Part shown: one piece after another, positions 47,980-58,497 of the stretch
Layout: every line of letters starts with the position of its first letter
Numbering within the stretch: the stretch's first letter is position 1
DNA from: Monocercomonoides exilis
Lineage: Eukaryota; Preaxostyla; Oxymonadida; Polymastigidae
NCBI GenBank assembly: GCA_001643675.2
Contig: LSRY02000010.1
Span: 129,001-193,000 of the forward strand
DNA length: 64,000 nt
Direction of reading: 5' to 3'
Made by a program: the position numbers and the translations under genes
Notes under the pieces: model-generated
Told to the model about the DNA's origin: nothing
Databases searched by the model: none
What the model saw: the letters and a program-made list of their open reading frames with translations, nothing else

Positions 47980-50900
47980 ACTGCAACCGATGGCGGGTGC
48001 ATCTCATTCGCCTCATCAGCCTTGGCCAACATATTTTTCTAGTGAAAAACACAAAGTTCAACGGGTGCGAGATAAATGAAGCATAGTCGGTGAATTTTGA
48101 AGAAAGAAAGAAAAAACTCTGAATGTTTTTCATGATAATGTGATTGAAGTGAATTAAATGAAAAAGATTGATATACCACCGTTTTTGAGATAATTTCTAT
48201 TTTCATTTCAATGTATTCTAATGATTTTCAAATAAACTCGTTCGAGTTATTTCTGATTATTTTTTATTTTGATTTGAAGTTAATAGACTTTTAAAAGATC
48301 TTTGGAAATGACGTGTGAAAAAGAAAAATAAATAAAGAATTTTCAATTAACACAGTCAACTCAACTTCAATTTATTGTCTTTAATCTCCGCATATAGTTT
48401 TCATCAGAGAAACAATTCGTTTCCCGCTTTCGTTTGAGAAATGATAATTCATAACAGTCAAATGCAATACGTTTGAAAGTTATATGAATTTATCAACATG
48501 TAATAAACACTATGACGAAGATTTCAGAATTGTTTTTGAAAATTGATTCGTGATTGTGATCCATTTATTTCTGATGTTGCAAATAAAATATTAAAAAAAA
48601 AAGTTAAATCGAAAAAGTACACAGACTTTTAAATAGAATTTTGAAAATTATTCATCCTAATATTGATCCCAGTCCATCGTCAATGTGACTTTCTTCCCAC
48701 AAATATCTCCTTTTCTTTTCTTTGAAGGGTTTCAAGACAATTTTCGCTTTTTCCAGTTGAAAGAGGTAGATCAAAATTAGAGTCTTCATTAAATTAATAA
48801 ATGAATTTGTGTATACATCAATAAAATGGATATCTTCTGTTTTGATTAACTATTTGTTTTGTCCATAAGGAATTATTCAATTTGTGATTCAGTTAATATA
48901 GCTTCTTTAACAAATGATGAAGATAAATTGGATCGAAGTTCTCTTCGGAAGATGATGAAAAATAATTTCTGAATAAGATGTCGAATAAGACAGTGAAAAA
49001 CACTCTTTTGTTGCAAATAATTAGAGTAGAATTTTGTTATATTATTTAAGAACTTTTTTTGTTGTGTTAATAAAGAAAAAATAAATTGCATTAAAAGAAA
49101 ATTTTAACAATAAAAATAAACAAACGATTTCCTGGTGATATGAAGCATAGAAAGACAAATAAAATAAATGAATAATTATGATTTTCAAACTGCCTTCTTT
49201 TTTTCGTGTCTATCCGTTTTCTTTTTCATATTATATGAAAAACAAAAGTCCGAATAAAAAGTTAAAATATCAAACTATTTTGTCATTTATCAAGACAAAT
49301 GCATCTCATTCGCTTATACGCATAAAATTTTATTTTTTGATCAAAGTCATAGTGACTCTGACTTGACCTGGCTGGAACTGACTGTCAGTGACGATCTAAA
49401 ATTCCTTTTTTACCTTCACGTCAGTTTCCCATTTTAATTTAAAAATTCATTCATTTTTTCTAAAAAAAAATAAGTCAGTGCAAATGTGAATTTTTTGAAT
49501 GCAATTAATAATATAAAAATGAAATGAATAAAGTTAATAATTCCTTTTTGTTTTATTGCTTCTGAAATTACGATTATTAATTACTGACGTGTAAATTATT
49601 GTTAAGTCCGTCAGAAATGAAAATTTTCACGTCAGTAGTCATTACGTCACACAGGTTTACTTTATTGGTGTCAGAATGTGTTTGAACTGTTGTGATTTTT
49701 CAATATTCTTCAAAAAAAAAATCAAAATATATTTTTATAAAAATTGTCACAAAAGTGTTTTTTTTTCCACAGAAATACATCATCATTGAAATTTTTGTGT
49801 TTTCAAAAAAACATGTTGAAAACAAACAAAGAAATTTCAAAAACCGAAAAAAAAGGGATCAAACCTGGGAATATCAAACAAAAAACCCAAAAACAAGCGA
49901 CGATGTGAAATAGACATATTAAATTGTTAACTCCTTCCTGTTGTTTTTCAATTATTATTTGTTTTCTTTTTTCGATAGAATGAAATGGGGCAATCTGTTT
50001 CTCTTTGAATATTTTCATAATAATTGGATGAACAATGGATGAACTTTTTGTGATCAAATAATTTGAAGAAAATGGGTTTATTTTTTGACTTGCGTCTAAG
50101 TCAAAAAACATTTTATTATGATTTTAAATGATATTCGTTAACAGATATGAAAACCCAAAAAATTTTGAAAATTTGAGAAATTTAAATAAAAAAATAAAAG
50201 ACACAATTTTTGTGAGCCAAGTGACAAAATTGTTTGATAGTCCATATTTTACCCCTTCCCCAATTTATAGAGATTTTTCTTGCATGTTTTTTCATGGTGC
50301 AACGAGTATTCTACTGAAACAGTTATCCTTCATTCACACACCACACATTAAACACAACCACATGATCGCTATGTGTTTTTGTGATTTTTTTAAAAAAGCA
50401 TGTGGATGGTAATTTTACAAATCATAACTTTTATCGGTGCGTTGAATATCCAAAGGTTTTTCGTAAACAGCAAAATAATTTTCATCTGAATGTTGAATGC
50501 AAGTCAATTATAACAAAAGCCTAAGCTAGGTACGAAAAAATAGCAGAGGTGTTATAAAAAATATCTATTTCTATTCAAGGTTCATAAATGAATACTCAAA
50601 ACAAATAATAAAACCGAAATTTTGGACAGAAAAAAGGATTGCAAAAATAATTACACATGTCGTATTCATCTTATCAACAAATAATCGAAAGAAGAATATC
50701 TGTATTCAAAAAAACTTTTGTGCCTGTTATTGTAGATGCTGAGGGTGTTGATATTGATACTTAAACGAACAAGAAATTGTTCTTTATATGCAGAACGCAG
50801 CCATTTGATCCGTCAGTTGTTTGAGACAGAATTTCAAATCAGTCTTCAATAACAAATATATCTGAAATGAATTCTTCAACCAACACAACCTCCGGAATAA

Positions 50901-50989
50901 TTAATATGAAAACTTTTCCGAGTCACAACTTAATGAAAGAGAACAATTCATATGAGGAAGGTTTGTTCAATTTTAATTATTCTGATATA
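47980..50989. other. AT-rich region without supported genes
   Basis: Holds the right inverted repeat of the preceding element, a cluster of TGAC-containing motifs at 49360-49680, and one diverged copy of the 45-bp dispersed repeat at 50399-50448. Frames at 48873-49091, 49178-49366, 49692-49913, 50111-49803 and 50128-50412 show only AT-driven composition. Confidence 0.6.
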
Positions 50990-51437
50990 CAGTCTAAACC
51001 GGATATAATCACGTCGAATATAATCACATTCGTATATAGTCACAATTTTCCATGCACCGACATATTTGGCCTATTTTTCATTCATTTTCCATCGCATGCA
51101 ATCACAGGGTTAAAAATATATAATCACATTTTGTTTCATTATGGGTGGATTTTTCAATGAAAAATTGATTTTTGATCATAAATTTCAAAATTTCGCTTTT
51201 TCAAAAATGTGCTCAAATAAGTCAAAATAATGTGTATTCATGATCAAAATTGATTAAGCAAGTGAAAAAAGCGTTTTTTTGAAGAATTTCCAGAAATAAA
51301 AATTTGACACAAAATTAATTAATAAATAAAATTAATTTCACTTTTTTCTGTGTAAAGCATCATCGTGTATAATCACAATCGGATATAGTCACAAATAGTT
51401 GTGCAAAAACCGATGTGATCATATCCGGTTTAGACTG
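50990..51437. mobile_element. 448-bp mariner-like MITE with TA duplication
   Basis: Both ends carry CAGTCTAAACCGGATAT then a variable base and ATCAC, in inverted orientation, and each end is flanked by TA (50988-50989 and 51438-51439), the target duplication of Tc1/mariner elements. Inside both ends the motif TATA(A/G)TCAC is repeated several times, resembling iterated transposase-binding sites. There is no transposase, so it is non-autonomous. A 97-codon frame starting at 50867 runs across the left end and is not a gene. Confidence 0.8.
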
Positions 51438-51642
51438 TACTATGAATGCCTTTCATTATTTCAATAATTATAAAATTGAAAAAGATAAAATATATAAAAT
51501 CACTTTGAAGTGCAGATGACAAAAGAAAATCTTTTTCAAACAAACAAACAAACAATAATATGTTTGAAGGAGAAACAAAAAACAAGAAACCTTAACAAAG
51601 GATTGATGATGCTATTGATTAATCATTTTTTTTATTCTCATA

Positions 51643-52409
51643 CACCAAAAATAATTCAATTTCGTAATTAATATTTCAAATTAGAAAAAAAAAAATAATT
51701 CAAATTCGGAATTAATAATTCGAAATCGAAAATTAATAATTCGATTTCGGAATTAATAATTCAATTTCGTAATTTATTAATTCAATTTCGAAAAAGAATA
51801 ATTCAATTTCGAAACGTGAATTTTTTTGATTTGTGGAATGAATAACTTGTATTTGAGGTTTTAAATTCTTTTAATTTTTATCTCATCAGCAAATTTTTTC
51901 ATCAATATTTGAAAAATGATGCATTTTCATTAAAAAATTTCCTTTCATTTTGAATGAAGATTTATTGATTGAAGTTAATTTGAAAATAAAACGAATTCAT
52001 TTTCATATTAAAAATTGATGATTTTAATGTTTTTTCCAAAGAAAAAGAATTTTTTCTATTGGTAAAAAAAAATTCTTGTTTTTTGTTTTTCTATTAATAG
52101 TGATTGATTATTTGCAATTTTTGATTGGGTATTATATAGAATGAATTTTTATTTAATTATTATTATTTGAATGATGATTTTCGAAAATGAAAAAAAAATA
52201 TATAAAAAAAAATAGATTTATTAATTGTTGCAATAAAAAAAACAGTTTTCTATGAGTAATAAAACTTGATTGGTTAAAAAATAACTTGAATTTTTCTGAA
52301 ATCCATTCGCGAGTAAAATTAAAAATTTCATTTTCTTATGAATTTCGAAATTGAAATAATCATTTTCGAAATTGAATTATTCTTTTTCGAATTTGAATTA
52401 TTTTTGGTG
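51643..52409. mobile_element. 767-bp MITE with CACCAAAAATAATTC ends and TA duplication
   Basis: Terminal inverted repeats begin CACCAAAAATAATTCAA and are flanked by TA on both sides. Just inside the left end a roughly 20-bp unit built on AATAATTCAATTTCG is repeated about seven times in varying orientation (51643-51815); inverted copies recur before the right end (52345-52400). The centre is plain AT-rich DNA with no open frame. Mariner-like by TA target; the repeated ends may bind a transposase encoded elsewhere. A single end is also found at 7300. Confidence 0.75.
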
Positions 52410-53354
52410 TAAGAAAAATGAAAAAGAAATAATGATTGAATCAAATTGAATAATGAAATTATATTTGTGTTTAAAACAATTTTTCTTTTCACATAATTGT
52501 GCTCAGAAAATGATCCTTTTGATTATTTTAAATCTCTCAATTATCTTCGCATATTCTTTTATCAAATAATGTTTCTTTTCGATCAGGGTTGTATGTGAAC
52601 GTTTCATTCTTCGATTTTGAAAATTTATTTGTAAACACAGCTTGAATACAAATTTCAAAAAAAAATATTCATTTTAGTTGATTCCAAATTGAAGAAACCA
52701 GGATGTGAAATCAATTATCGAAAAACATCTCAATTGATTATTCATTTCTGGATAATATCATTTTCGTTGGATTTGTCCATGACATTTTGACACACAATTA
52801 ATGATATCATATTTTATCTTTTTGGATTTCAAAATCTGTTTTTAATTGTTCAACAGTTTTTGTCTCAGAACATTTCTTTCTTTCTTTTTTTTAAAAAAAC
52901 TGTGTAATTATTTACTGTTTGTAGCATATTCATTTTAAAATTCAAAAATTTCAATGATGACAATATTTTTTTGCAAAAGCTAACGTTTTCAAGTTTGCAA
53001 AAAATAATTCTTTGTGCGGTTCAGTTTCTCGTCATTTTCACTTATTTTGATTAATTAAGCAATTTTTTATGCTTTCCTTCTAACATCAGACAACTAATTT
53101 TTTCTTCAAATTTGATATTGAAAGATGCTCAAATTAATAAATTTCGAACACAAAGCGGTATAAGGGTATTATGTGAGAGTTTTAAAAAAGAGGAAAAACC
53201 TTCATTGAAGCATCTTGTTAACTGTTATAATGATAAAAAATATGCAAGACAGTTGTCGGAAACTCGTTTTCAGATATGACAGTAATTGCTGAAAAAAGGT
53301 CATTTTCATATAATTATGTGTAATCAAATTTTTCTTTTTATAAATGTCTGTGCA

Positions 53355-53362
53355 CATTTTTG
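53355..53362. other. Target-site duplication, left copy
   Basis: CATTTTTG, identical to 56921-56928, directly abutting the left terminal repeat. It lies in codons 4-7 of the interrupted transposase frame. Confidence 0.92.
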
Positions 53363-53634
53363 GGCATAAGTGTAAAAAAACACCTCCTCCAATTTCACGA
53401 TTTCATTCATGATAATAAGTGATAATAAATAACATAAAAAAACAACACTTTTGGGTGGAGCAGTTTTTTGAGATATCAACATAATAAATCAAGAATAAAT
53501 ATTTGTGATCTGTTCCATAATTAAATTTTTATTTCAATATTTTTTGCTTAAAACTTTAATGCCTGCAAATTGAAGGTTTATCTTTGGATTTGATAACGCA
53601 GCACTTAAATACTTCACAATTGAGGTTTGAAATT
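53363..53634 (+). repeat. Left 272-bp terminal inverted repeat
   Basis: Pairs with 56649-56920; starts GGCATAAGTGTAAAAAAAC. Sequence identity ends abruptly after GAGGTTTGAAATT on both sides. Confidence 0.95.
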
Positions 53635-54559
53635 TACACTTTATTGTTATTTTTAAGTGCAATGCTAAAAACTTTTTAATATCCTTCTTAATTGTAACAT
53701 CCACGTATTCATTCAATTTATTTTCAAAAATATTAACACTTTTTAAGTTTTAGAAGTTGTTGTAAACGAATTGAATTAATCTTTCGTTTTTTTAAAGTGA
53801 AAACCTTGTTTATCTAAAGTTTTTTTAATTAACAAGAAAGATTATTAGTGAAACGAAGATAATCATTAAAGTGCCATTTGATTTAGTTTATAAATATTTT
53901 TTGATAATTTGATTGATAGCTCATTTCATTCGTATGTGATCGTCTTTTTAAGTGATAAATGATTTCTGTATTTTAATTTGAAAGTTATGTCAAGATGATT
54001 TTTTTGATGTTGCATGAAGTCAAAATGTTTAAATGAAAAACTTCTGAAAATACAAATATATTTTCAGTTCATTTACAGAAAAAAATAGATCCAATTTTTA
54101 TTTTCTTGATGTTGTGAAAAAATGTTTGCTTTTTTAAATTTCAGGTGAACAACTAAAAAAATGAGAAATTTTCAAAACCTATTGACACACTTCCATAAAT
54201 GAAAACAGAAAAATAAACCACAACATAAACAATCTCATTTCTTCCATCTTTTTCAAATTTTCATCTTTTCTGATAGCATTCTTTAGATTTCCTTTCTTTT
54301 GCTTCAACTTTTTTGTCTCCATATCAATCTCTTTTTCTGATAGAACAGATAATATTATAAAATTAGACTATCTTTGTTTTATGAAATGTGGAGAAAATAA
54401 ACATGAAGCGAACTTGAATATGTTTGTCTGAAAGAAATAGCTGAACATAAGAGAAAGTTGTTTAAGTGCGAATAAGGAAGGAGGTTCAAGTCGATAACAA
54501 GGCATTACGAATGTTCTGACGATTTCATTGTTGCGAGGAAGTTTGGCAGTGACGAGGAG

Positions 54560-54826
54560 AGTATGGATGAGTCTTGTCGAATGATGGAAGCTACAGATGC
54601 AAAAAAGGAGACTTCTATGGTTGACTCACCTTGAAAAGTTGGTTCTTCACAAAGAGCTTCTGATGATACGCTTGAAAGAGTTAGGAGTGTGTGAGAGACT
54701 TCTTTTTGATGTTGAAGTCAATAACATACAGGCACATGGCTTCGTTTCGCATGCAGAATCTGTGCAAATGACGAATTTCGCTCTGAAGGAAAAGTTTTCG
54801 ATGGAAAGGACAGATTCAATTCTCAG
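54560..54826 (+). pseudogene. Possible captured host exon inside the transposon
   Basis: A rightward frame of about 88 codons (for example THLEKLVLHKELLMIRLKEL and FALKEKFSMERTDSIL) has ordinary coding-like composition. It ends exactly at ATTCTCAG followed by GTGAGT, a strong splice donor. Directly downstream (54961-55090) is a GAGGAAGAG repeat that reads as poly-Glu or poly-Arg/Lys. No start codon or upstream exon is visible, so this looks like a piece of a spliced gene taken up by the element. The family is not recognised. Confidence 0.4.
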
Positions 54827-55143
54827 GTGAGTGGGCATTGGAGGAAAAGAAAGATATACAGGAGAAAAAGATTACGAATAAGTCGTAGAAGGAGTATTGA
54901 AGATCTGAATGAAAGTAGAGAAGAGGAGAAGGTGGAGAAGAGATCGATGAAGATGAGGAAGATGAAGAAGAGGAGGAAGAGGAGGAAGAGGAGGAAGAGG
55001 AGGAAGAGGAGGAAGAGGAGGAAGAGGAGGAAGAGGAGGAAGAAGAAAAAGAGGATGAGGAGGAGGAAGAGGAGGAAGAGGCAAAAGGTCAAAAGAAAAA
55101 ATGACGAAGAACATGAGTTAGGTAAATGGACATTTCATGAAGA

Positions 55144-56472
55144 TTAAAATGACGGAGCAATTATTCCATTTCCAGAAATTTCTGCGTCGGTTGCACAGAA
55201 AGAGAGCGTTTGAGTGGGAGCAAATATTGAGCTGAGGGGGGTGAGGGAGGCGAGGTGGAAGATGCTTTGACTGTTGAGGGAGAGACTGGTGACTGCTGTG
55301 TGGTTGAGGGCGAGGGAGCCAGCAGTGAGGAAGAAGAGGGGTGTGGTGATTGATGATGAAGATGGGGTTGTTCTGGTGATGGTGGTTGTGTTGAGGTTGA
55401 GGGAAGGGGAGTTTTGGGAGAGGTGGAAAAGGATGGGGATGATGGGGTTTGTGGAGTTGTGGGTGGTGGCAAGTGCAGAGACGGTTGGGGAGCCCTGGGT
55501 TTGTGCGAAGTGAGCAGACGAGGAAGATGGATCTGGCGAAGAAGATGTTGATGATGATGACAAGGATGAAAATGAAGAAAATGATGATGATGACTGTGAT
55601 GACTGAGAATATGAGTTTGATAATTGGGAAATGCTACTGGAGGCGATGATGGTGGAAGTTGTGCCATTTCCAGTGATTTTAGTGTCAACTGAGCTGAAGG
55701 TAAGTGTTTGAAGAGAAACAAATGTTGAGGAAAGGAGGGTGAGGAAGGCATCTTGGAGGAGGGAAATGAAGCCAGCGAGGGCATACTCGATGGTGGCACA
55801 TGGGGTCTGTTGGGGCCTGCCACAGGCATCAGCATCACTTCCACCATTTGAGACTATTTTGTTCTGGGCGATGATTGGAAGCCAGCTGTTGTATTCAGCG
55901 TTTTCAGCTGTTCCATTATTATATACTCTTTTTGATTCTGCTGTTGAGCCGCATTGCTGGAATGGAGATTGAGTGATTGCATTGCCACTGAAGAACACAT
56001 CGTTTCCTCTGCCATTTTTGGCAGTGTTGCCATCAAAGAAACAGAATGTGATGAATTTATTTCCACTCATCCAATTAAAAGTCGAATGAAAATAAATGGC
56101 AGCACCTCCATATGTCGAAGAAGCAGTTAATTTATTGTTTATGAATTGGCAATCATTAACAAAAAATTGATTTGGCTTATTTGTTGGAGGGTAGTGAAAT
56201 GTTAAAGAACCAGCAGCATCGCAACCTGAGTTTGCAATACACTTGCATTTGGAAAACAGAAATTGGCCGTTTGAAGTCATATTATTGAGCCAGAAATACC
56301 AACCAGTTCCATACCAATTTGTTATTGAACAACTTTCCACTCTGTTTTCTGAGATTAGCCAATCAGAGTTTGATTGTGGACAAACTATGCAAGTTGCTCC
56401 TCCATGCTTTGCTTGACATATTGTGAAATTTGATTTTGTTATGTTAGCATTTTTCAAAAATTTCCAGATCAT
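55144..56472 (-). pseudogene. Beta-helix surface-protein fragment carried by the transposon
   Basis: An open leftward frame of 442 codons closely related to 46318-47979: SENRVESCSI, the phrase FVNDCQFINNKL, FITFCFFDGNTA and the module boundary CGRPQQTPCATIEYALAGF. It begins abruptly in a beta-helix coil (upstream in-frame stop, no signal sequence). At its 3' end it jumps from a late segment (FHLASLTPLS) to a repeat of an earlier one (SIFAPTQTLSF), suggesting internal recombination. It has no membrane span or kinase-like tail. The body is intact over its length, unlike the 46-kb copy, but it is unlikely to make a membrane-bound product. Confidence 0.8.
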
Positions 56473-56648
56473 GAATGTTTAACCTTTGTCTTTAAGAATT
56501 CAGTGACAATTTTAGATTCAACAGTATGTGATTGAATATTGCTCTCTCATGATTTGATTGCAAGGAACAATGCTATGATTGATCTTTGAAGGGAATGTAT
56601 TAAATATTCAGATGTACCTGCGAAAATTAAAAATGATGAAGATTGTTC

Positions 56649-56920
56649 AATTTCAAACCTCAATTGTGAAGTATTTAAGTGCTGCGTTATCAAATCCAAA
56701 GATAAACCTTCAATTTGCAGGCATTAAAGTTTTAAGCAAAAAATATTGAAATAAAAATTTAATTATGGAACAGATCACAAATATTTATTCTTGATTTATT
56801 ATGTTGATATCTCAAAAAACTGCTCCACCCAAAAGTGTTGTTTTTTTATGTTATTTATTATCACTTATTATCATGAATGAAATCGTGAAATTGGAGGAGG
56901 TGTTTTTTTACACTTATGCC
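56649..56920 (-). repeat. Right 272-bp terminal inverted repeat
   Basis: Reverse complement of 53363-53634; ends CACTTATGCC immediately before the target duplicate CATTTTTG. Confidence 0.95.
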
Positions 56921-56928
56921 CATTTTTG
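56921..56928. other. Target-site duplication, right copy
   Basis: CATTTTTG directly abutting the right terminal repeat; removing one copy with the insert leaves the transposase frame in phase. Confidence 0.92.
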
Positions 56929-57743
56929 ATATCACAAAAACGAATGAGCTTGACGATCTATTCCACGATGAAGATGCAACATGGAGGTAGTTTTTCATGA
57001 ACATTTTGGGTGGGAGAATTATGCAGTGTCATAAGTGCAGAAGATTTATGAAAGTTCAAAAGGGGGAAAAGTTCAATAAATATTGGTACTGTTCCAAATG
57101 TGGTCAAAAAAAATCAGTTTTCGATGGAACAGTCTTTTCACAAAATAAAATTGGATTGGGGAAAACAATGAGGATTTTTTTATTGTGTTGTGAGGGAATT
57201 TCCATAAAGCATATTTCAAGATTAATAGGAATTGACAGAAAGATAATTGGATTTTGGGGGAGTGTGGAAAGCGTTGTGTGCATGAAAATGTGAAATGAGA
57301 ACCAAATCCAAATCGGAGGGGAGGGAAAGACAGACGAGTTTGATGAAGCTGTCTGGAGAAGGAGAAAATGCAAGAGGGGAAAAAGAAAAGAATAGACTTG
57401 GATTTTTGGAGCGGTGAAGAGATTGGAAGGTGGAGGAGCTGGTCCAAGATTCGTGATGAATGTTACCAATTTTGGAAAAGAGACTTTTCTGCCAATCATT
57501 CTGGAAAGAATATACTCCGGAACAACAATCATGTCTGACAAGTGGAAGGCTTATTCCACTTTGAGTCTTCGCAATCACACACACAAAACGGTCTGTCACA
57601 AACGACATTATGTGGACCCTGAAAGTGGAACCTGTACCAATACAATTGATAGATTGCGTGGTACTCTCAGGAAGTCTTTTCCCCCCTATGGAGTAAGGAA
57701 ATCACTGACGCCTGATCATTTGGCTATGCTAATGGTGCAATAA

Positions 57744-58384
57744 TCGAAAGATTATGAGTTTTCTGACTATTTAATGAGCATTTCTAATTATTAACCTGTG
57801 AGACCTCATGCGCCTGAAACAGAATCTTTCAATGACGATGAGGATACTGATATTCCTGGTATTGATGTTATTTTTTCATAAAGAAAAGAGTGACGAAGAA
57901 TAGTCATGATTTTGCTTCAGAGGAAGAAAAAACCTTTGATTTTGAACATAAATTTTTATTGTGATTTCATATTTTTACTCTTTTTATTTATTTCGACAAA
58001 ACATTTCCGACACTCAACAATGTGCAACACTATCATAAATAATTTCATTGATTCATGATAAAGTTGTTTTAACCCAAAATGAAACCTTTTCAATCATCCA
58101 GATATACACAAAAAGCTTTTTGAATATGAATAACAATTTATGCATCTCTGAAAGTTCAAAGTTTCATTTTTGAAATTTCTTTTTCAGTGAGATTAGAATG
58201 TTTCTTTTTTTGAACAGAAAATTCTGTCGAAATTGAGAAAAAAAGTTTTAAATACTGAAATTTCGTTTATGGTTATTATTTTCTTCATGAATATAAAAAC
58301 TACTATCAACGAAATTAACAAATAAGTCGTGGATTTGATCAAATGTGACATTACACATTTTCATTTTTGTGGAAAGTTGCTTAT
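57744..58384. other. AT-rich spacer between transposase remnant and DIRS element
   Basis: Contains the presumed right part of the transposase element, including a short acidic frame (FNDDEDTDIPGIDV) after the main body that may be its C-terminal tail. No terminal repeat could be paired with the left side. Confidence 0.5.
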
Positions 58385-58410
58385 TCCGTTAAAGAACTGA
58401 GTACCTTAAT

Positions 58411-58487
58411 TCTCCAGGACAAACGATCAACTACAACACCTCTTGTGATGGGAGTTAGGAGCCTATAAAGGGCTTTGTCGCTTACCA
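58411..58487 (+). repeat. DIRS left inverted terminal repeat
   Basis: Matches 62692-62766 in reverse orientation; includes CTATAAAGGG, a TATA-like box ahead of the first open frame. Confidence 0.8.
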
Positions 58488-58497
58488 GATCTTTGAC

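Larger units (their letters stand above)
46065..49673. mobile_element. Possible decayed element: surface-protein fragment between diverged inverted repeats
   Basis: Left end 46065-46127 and right end 49577-49673 share, in inverted orientation, TGACAC, GTAAACCTGT(C/G)TGACG and GTCAGTAATTA in the same order, with different spacers. The interval (about 3.6 kb) encloses the surface-protein pseudogene at 46318-47979. No transposase and no clear target duplication were seen. More TGAC-bearing motifs lie at 49360-49430. The element status is inference. Confidence 0.4.
53363..56920. mobile_element. 3,558-bp non-autonomous DNA transposon with 272-bp TIRs and 8-bp TSD
   Basis: The left repeat (53363-53634) and right repeat (56649-56920) are inverted copies of 272 bp, identical wherever I compared them and without indels. 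The outermost bases are GGCATAAGTG. The flanking duplicate CATTTTTG is present at 53355-53362 and 56921-56928. An 8-bp duplication with GG ends fits Merlin, though hAT or P-like elements also make 8-bp duplications. No transposase is encoded inside. Cargo is a surface-protein fragment (55144-56472, leftward) and a fragment resembling an exon (about 54560-54826, rightward). Near-identical arms imply a young insertion. Confidence 0.93.
53344..57743 (+). pseudogene. ISXO2/Merlin-type DDE transposase, interrupted by an inserted element and further broken
   Basis: ATG at 53344 starts a frame that runs six codons before the inserted element and resumes in the same frame at 56929 if the insertion and one 8-bp duplicate are removed. 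The body has a Zn-ribbon-like block (MQCHKCRRFM, then YWYCSKCGQKKSVFDGTVFS), the DDE core start DEFDEAVWRRRK, IFGAVKRLEGGG, IMSDKWKAYSTL and YVDPESGTCTNTIDRLRG. This is the ISXO2-like (IS1595/Merlin) order, with Asp where the third acidic residue is usually Glu. Breaks are TAG 56988-56990, TGA 57291-57293 and a frameshift near 57,385. It is therefore not functional. Its own terminal repeats were not identified. Confidence 0.85.

Noticed and set aside
50867-51160. 97-codon rightward frame
   Set aside because: It runs across the left end of a MITE, so it is not a conserved coding unit.
53158-53178. GGTATAAGGGTATTATGTG as the outer transposase element's left end
   Set aside because: It loosely resembles the GGCATAAGTG ends, but no matching inverted partner was found right of 57,743.
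54827-55147. Arg/Lys-rich 106-codon frame
   Set aside because: Produced by a GAGGAAGAG repeat; lies directly after a splice donor, so it is more likely intron sequence.
56929-57743. Bacterial contamination suggested by the IS1595-like transposase
   Set aside because: The frame is interrupted by a eukaryotic-type element with AT-rich flanks identical in style to the surrounding sequence, and ISXO2-type (Merlin) transposases are known in eukaryotes.
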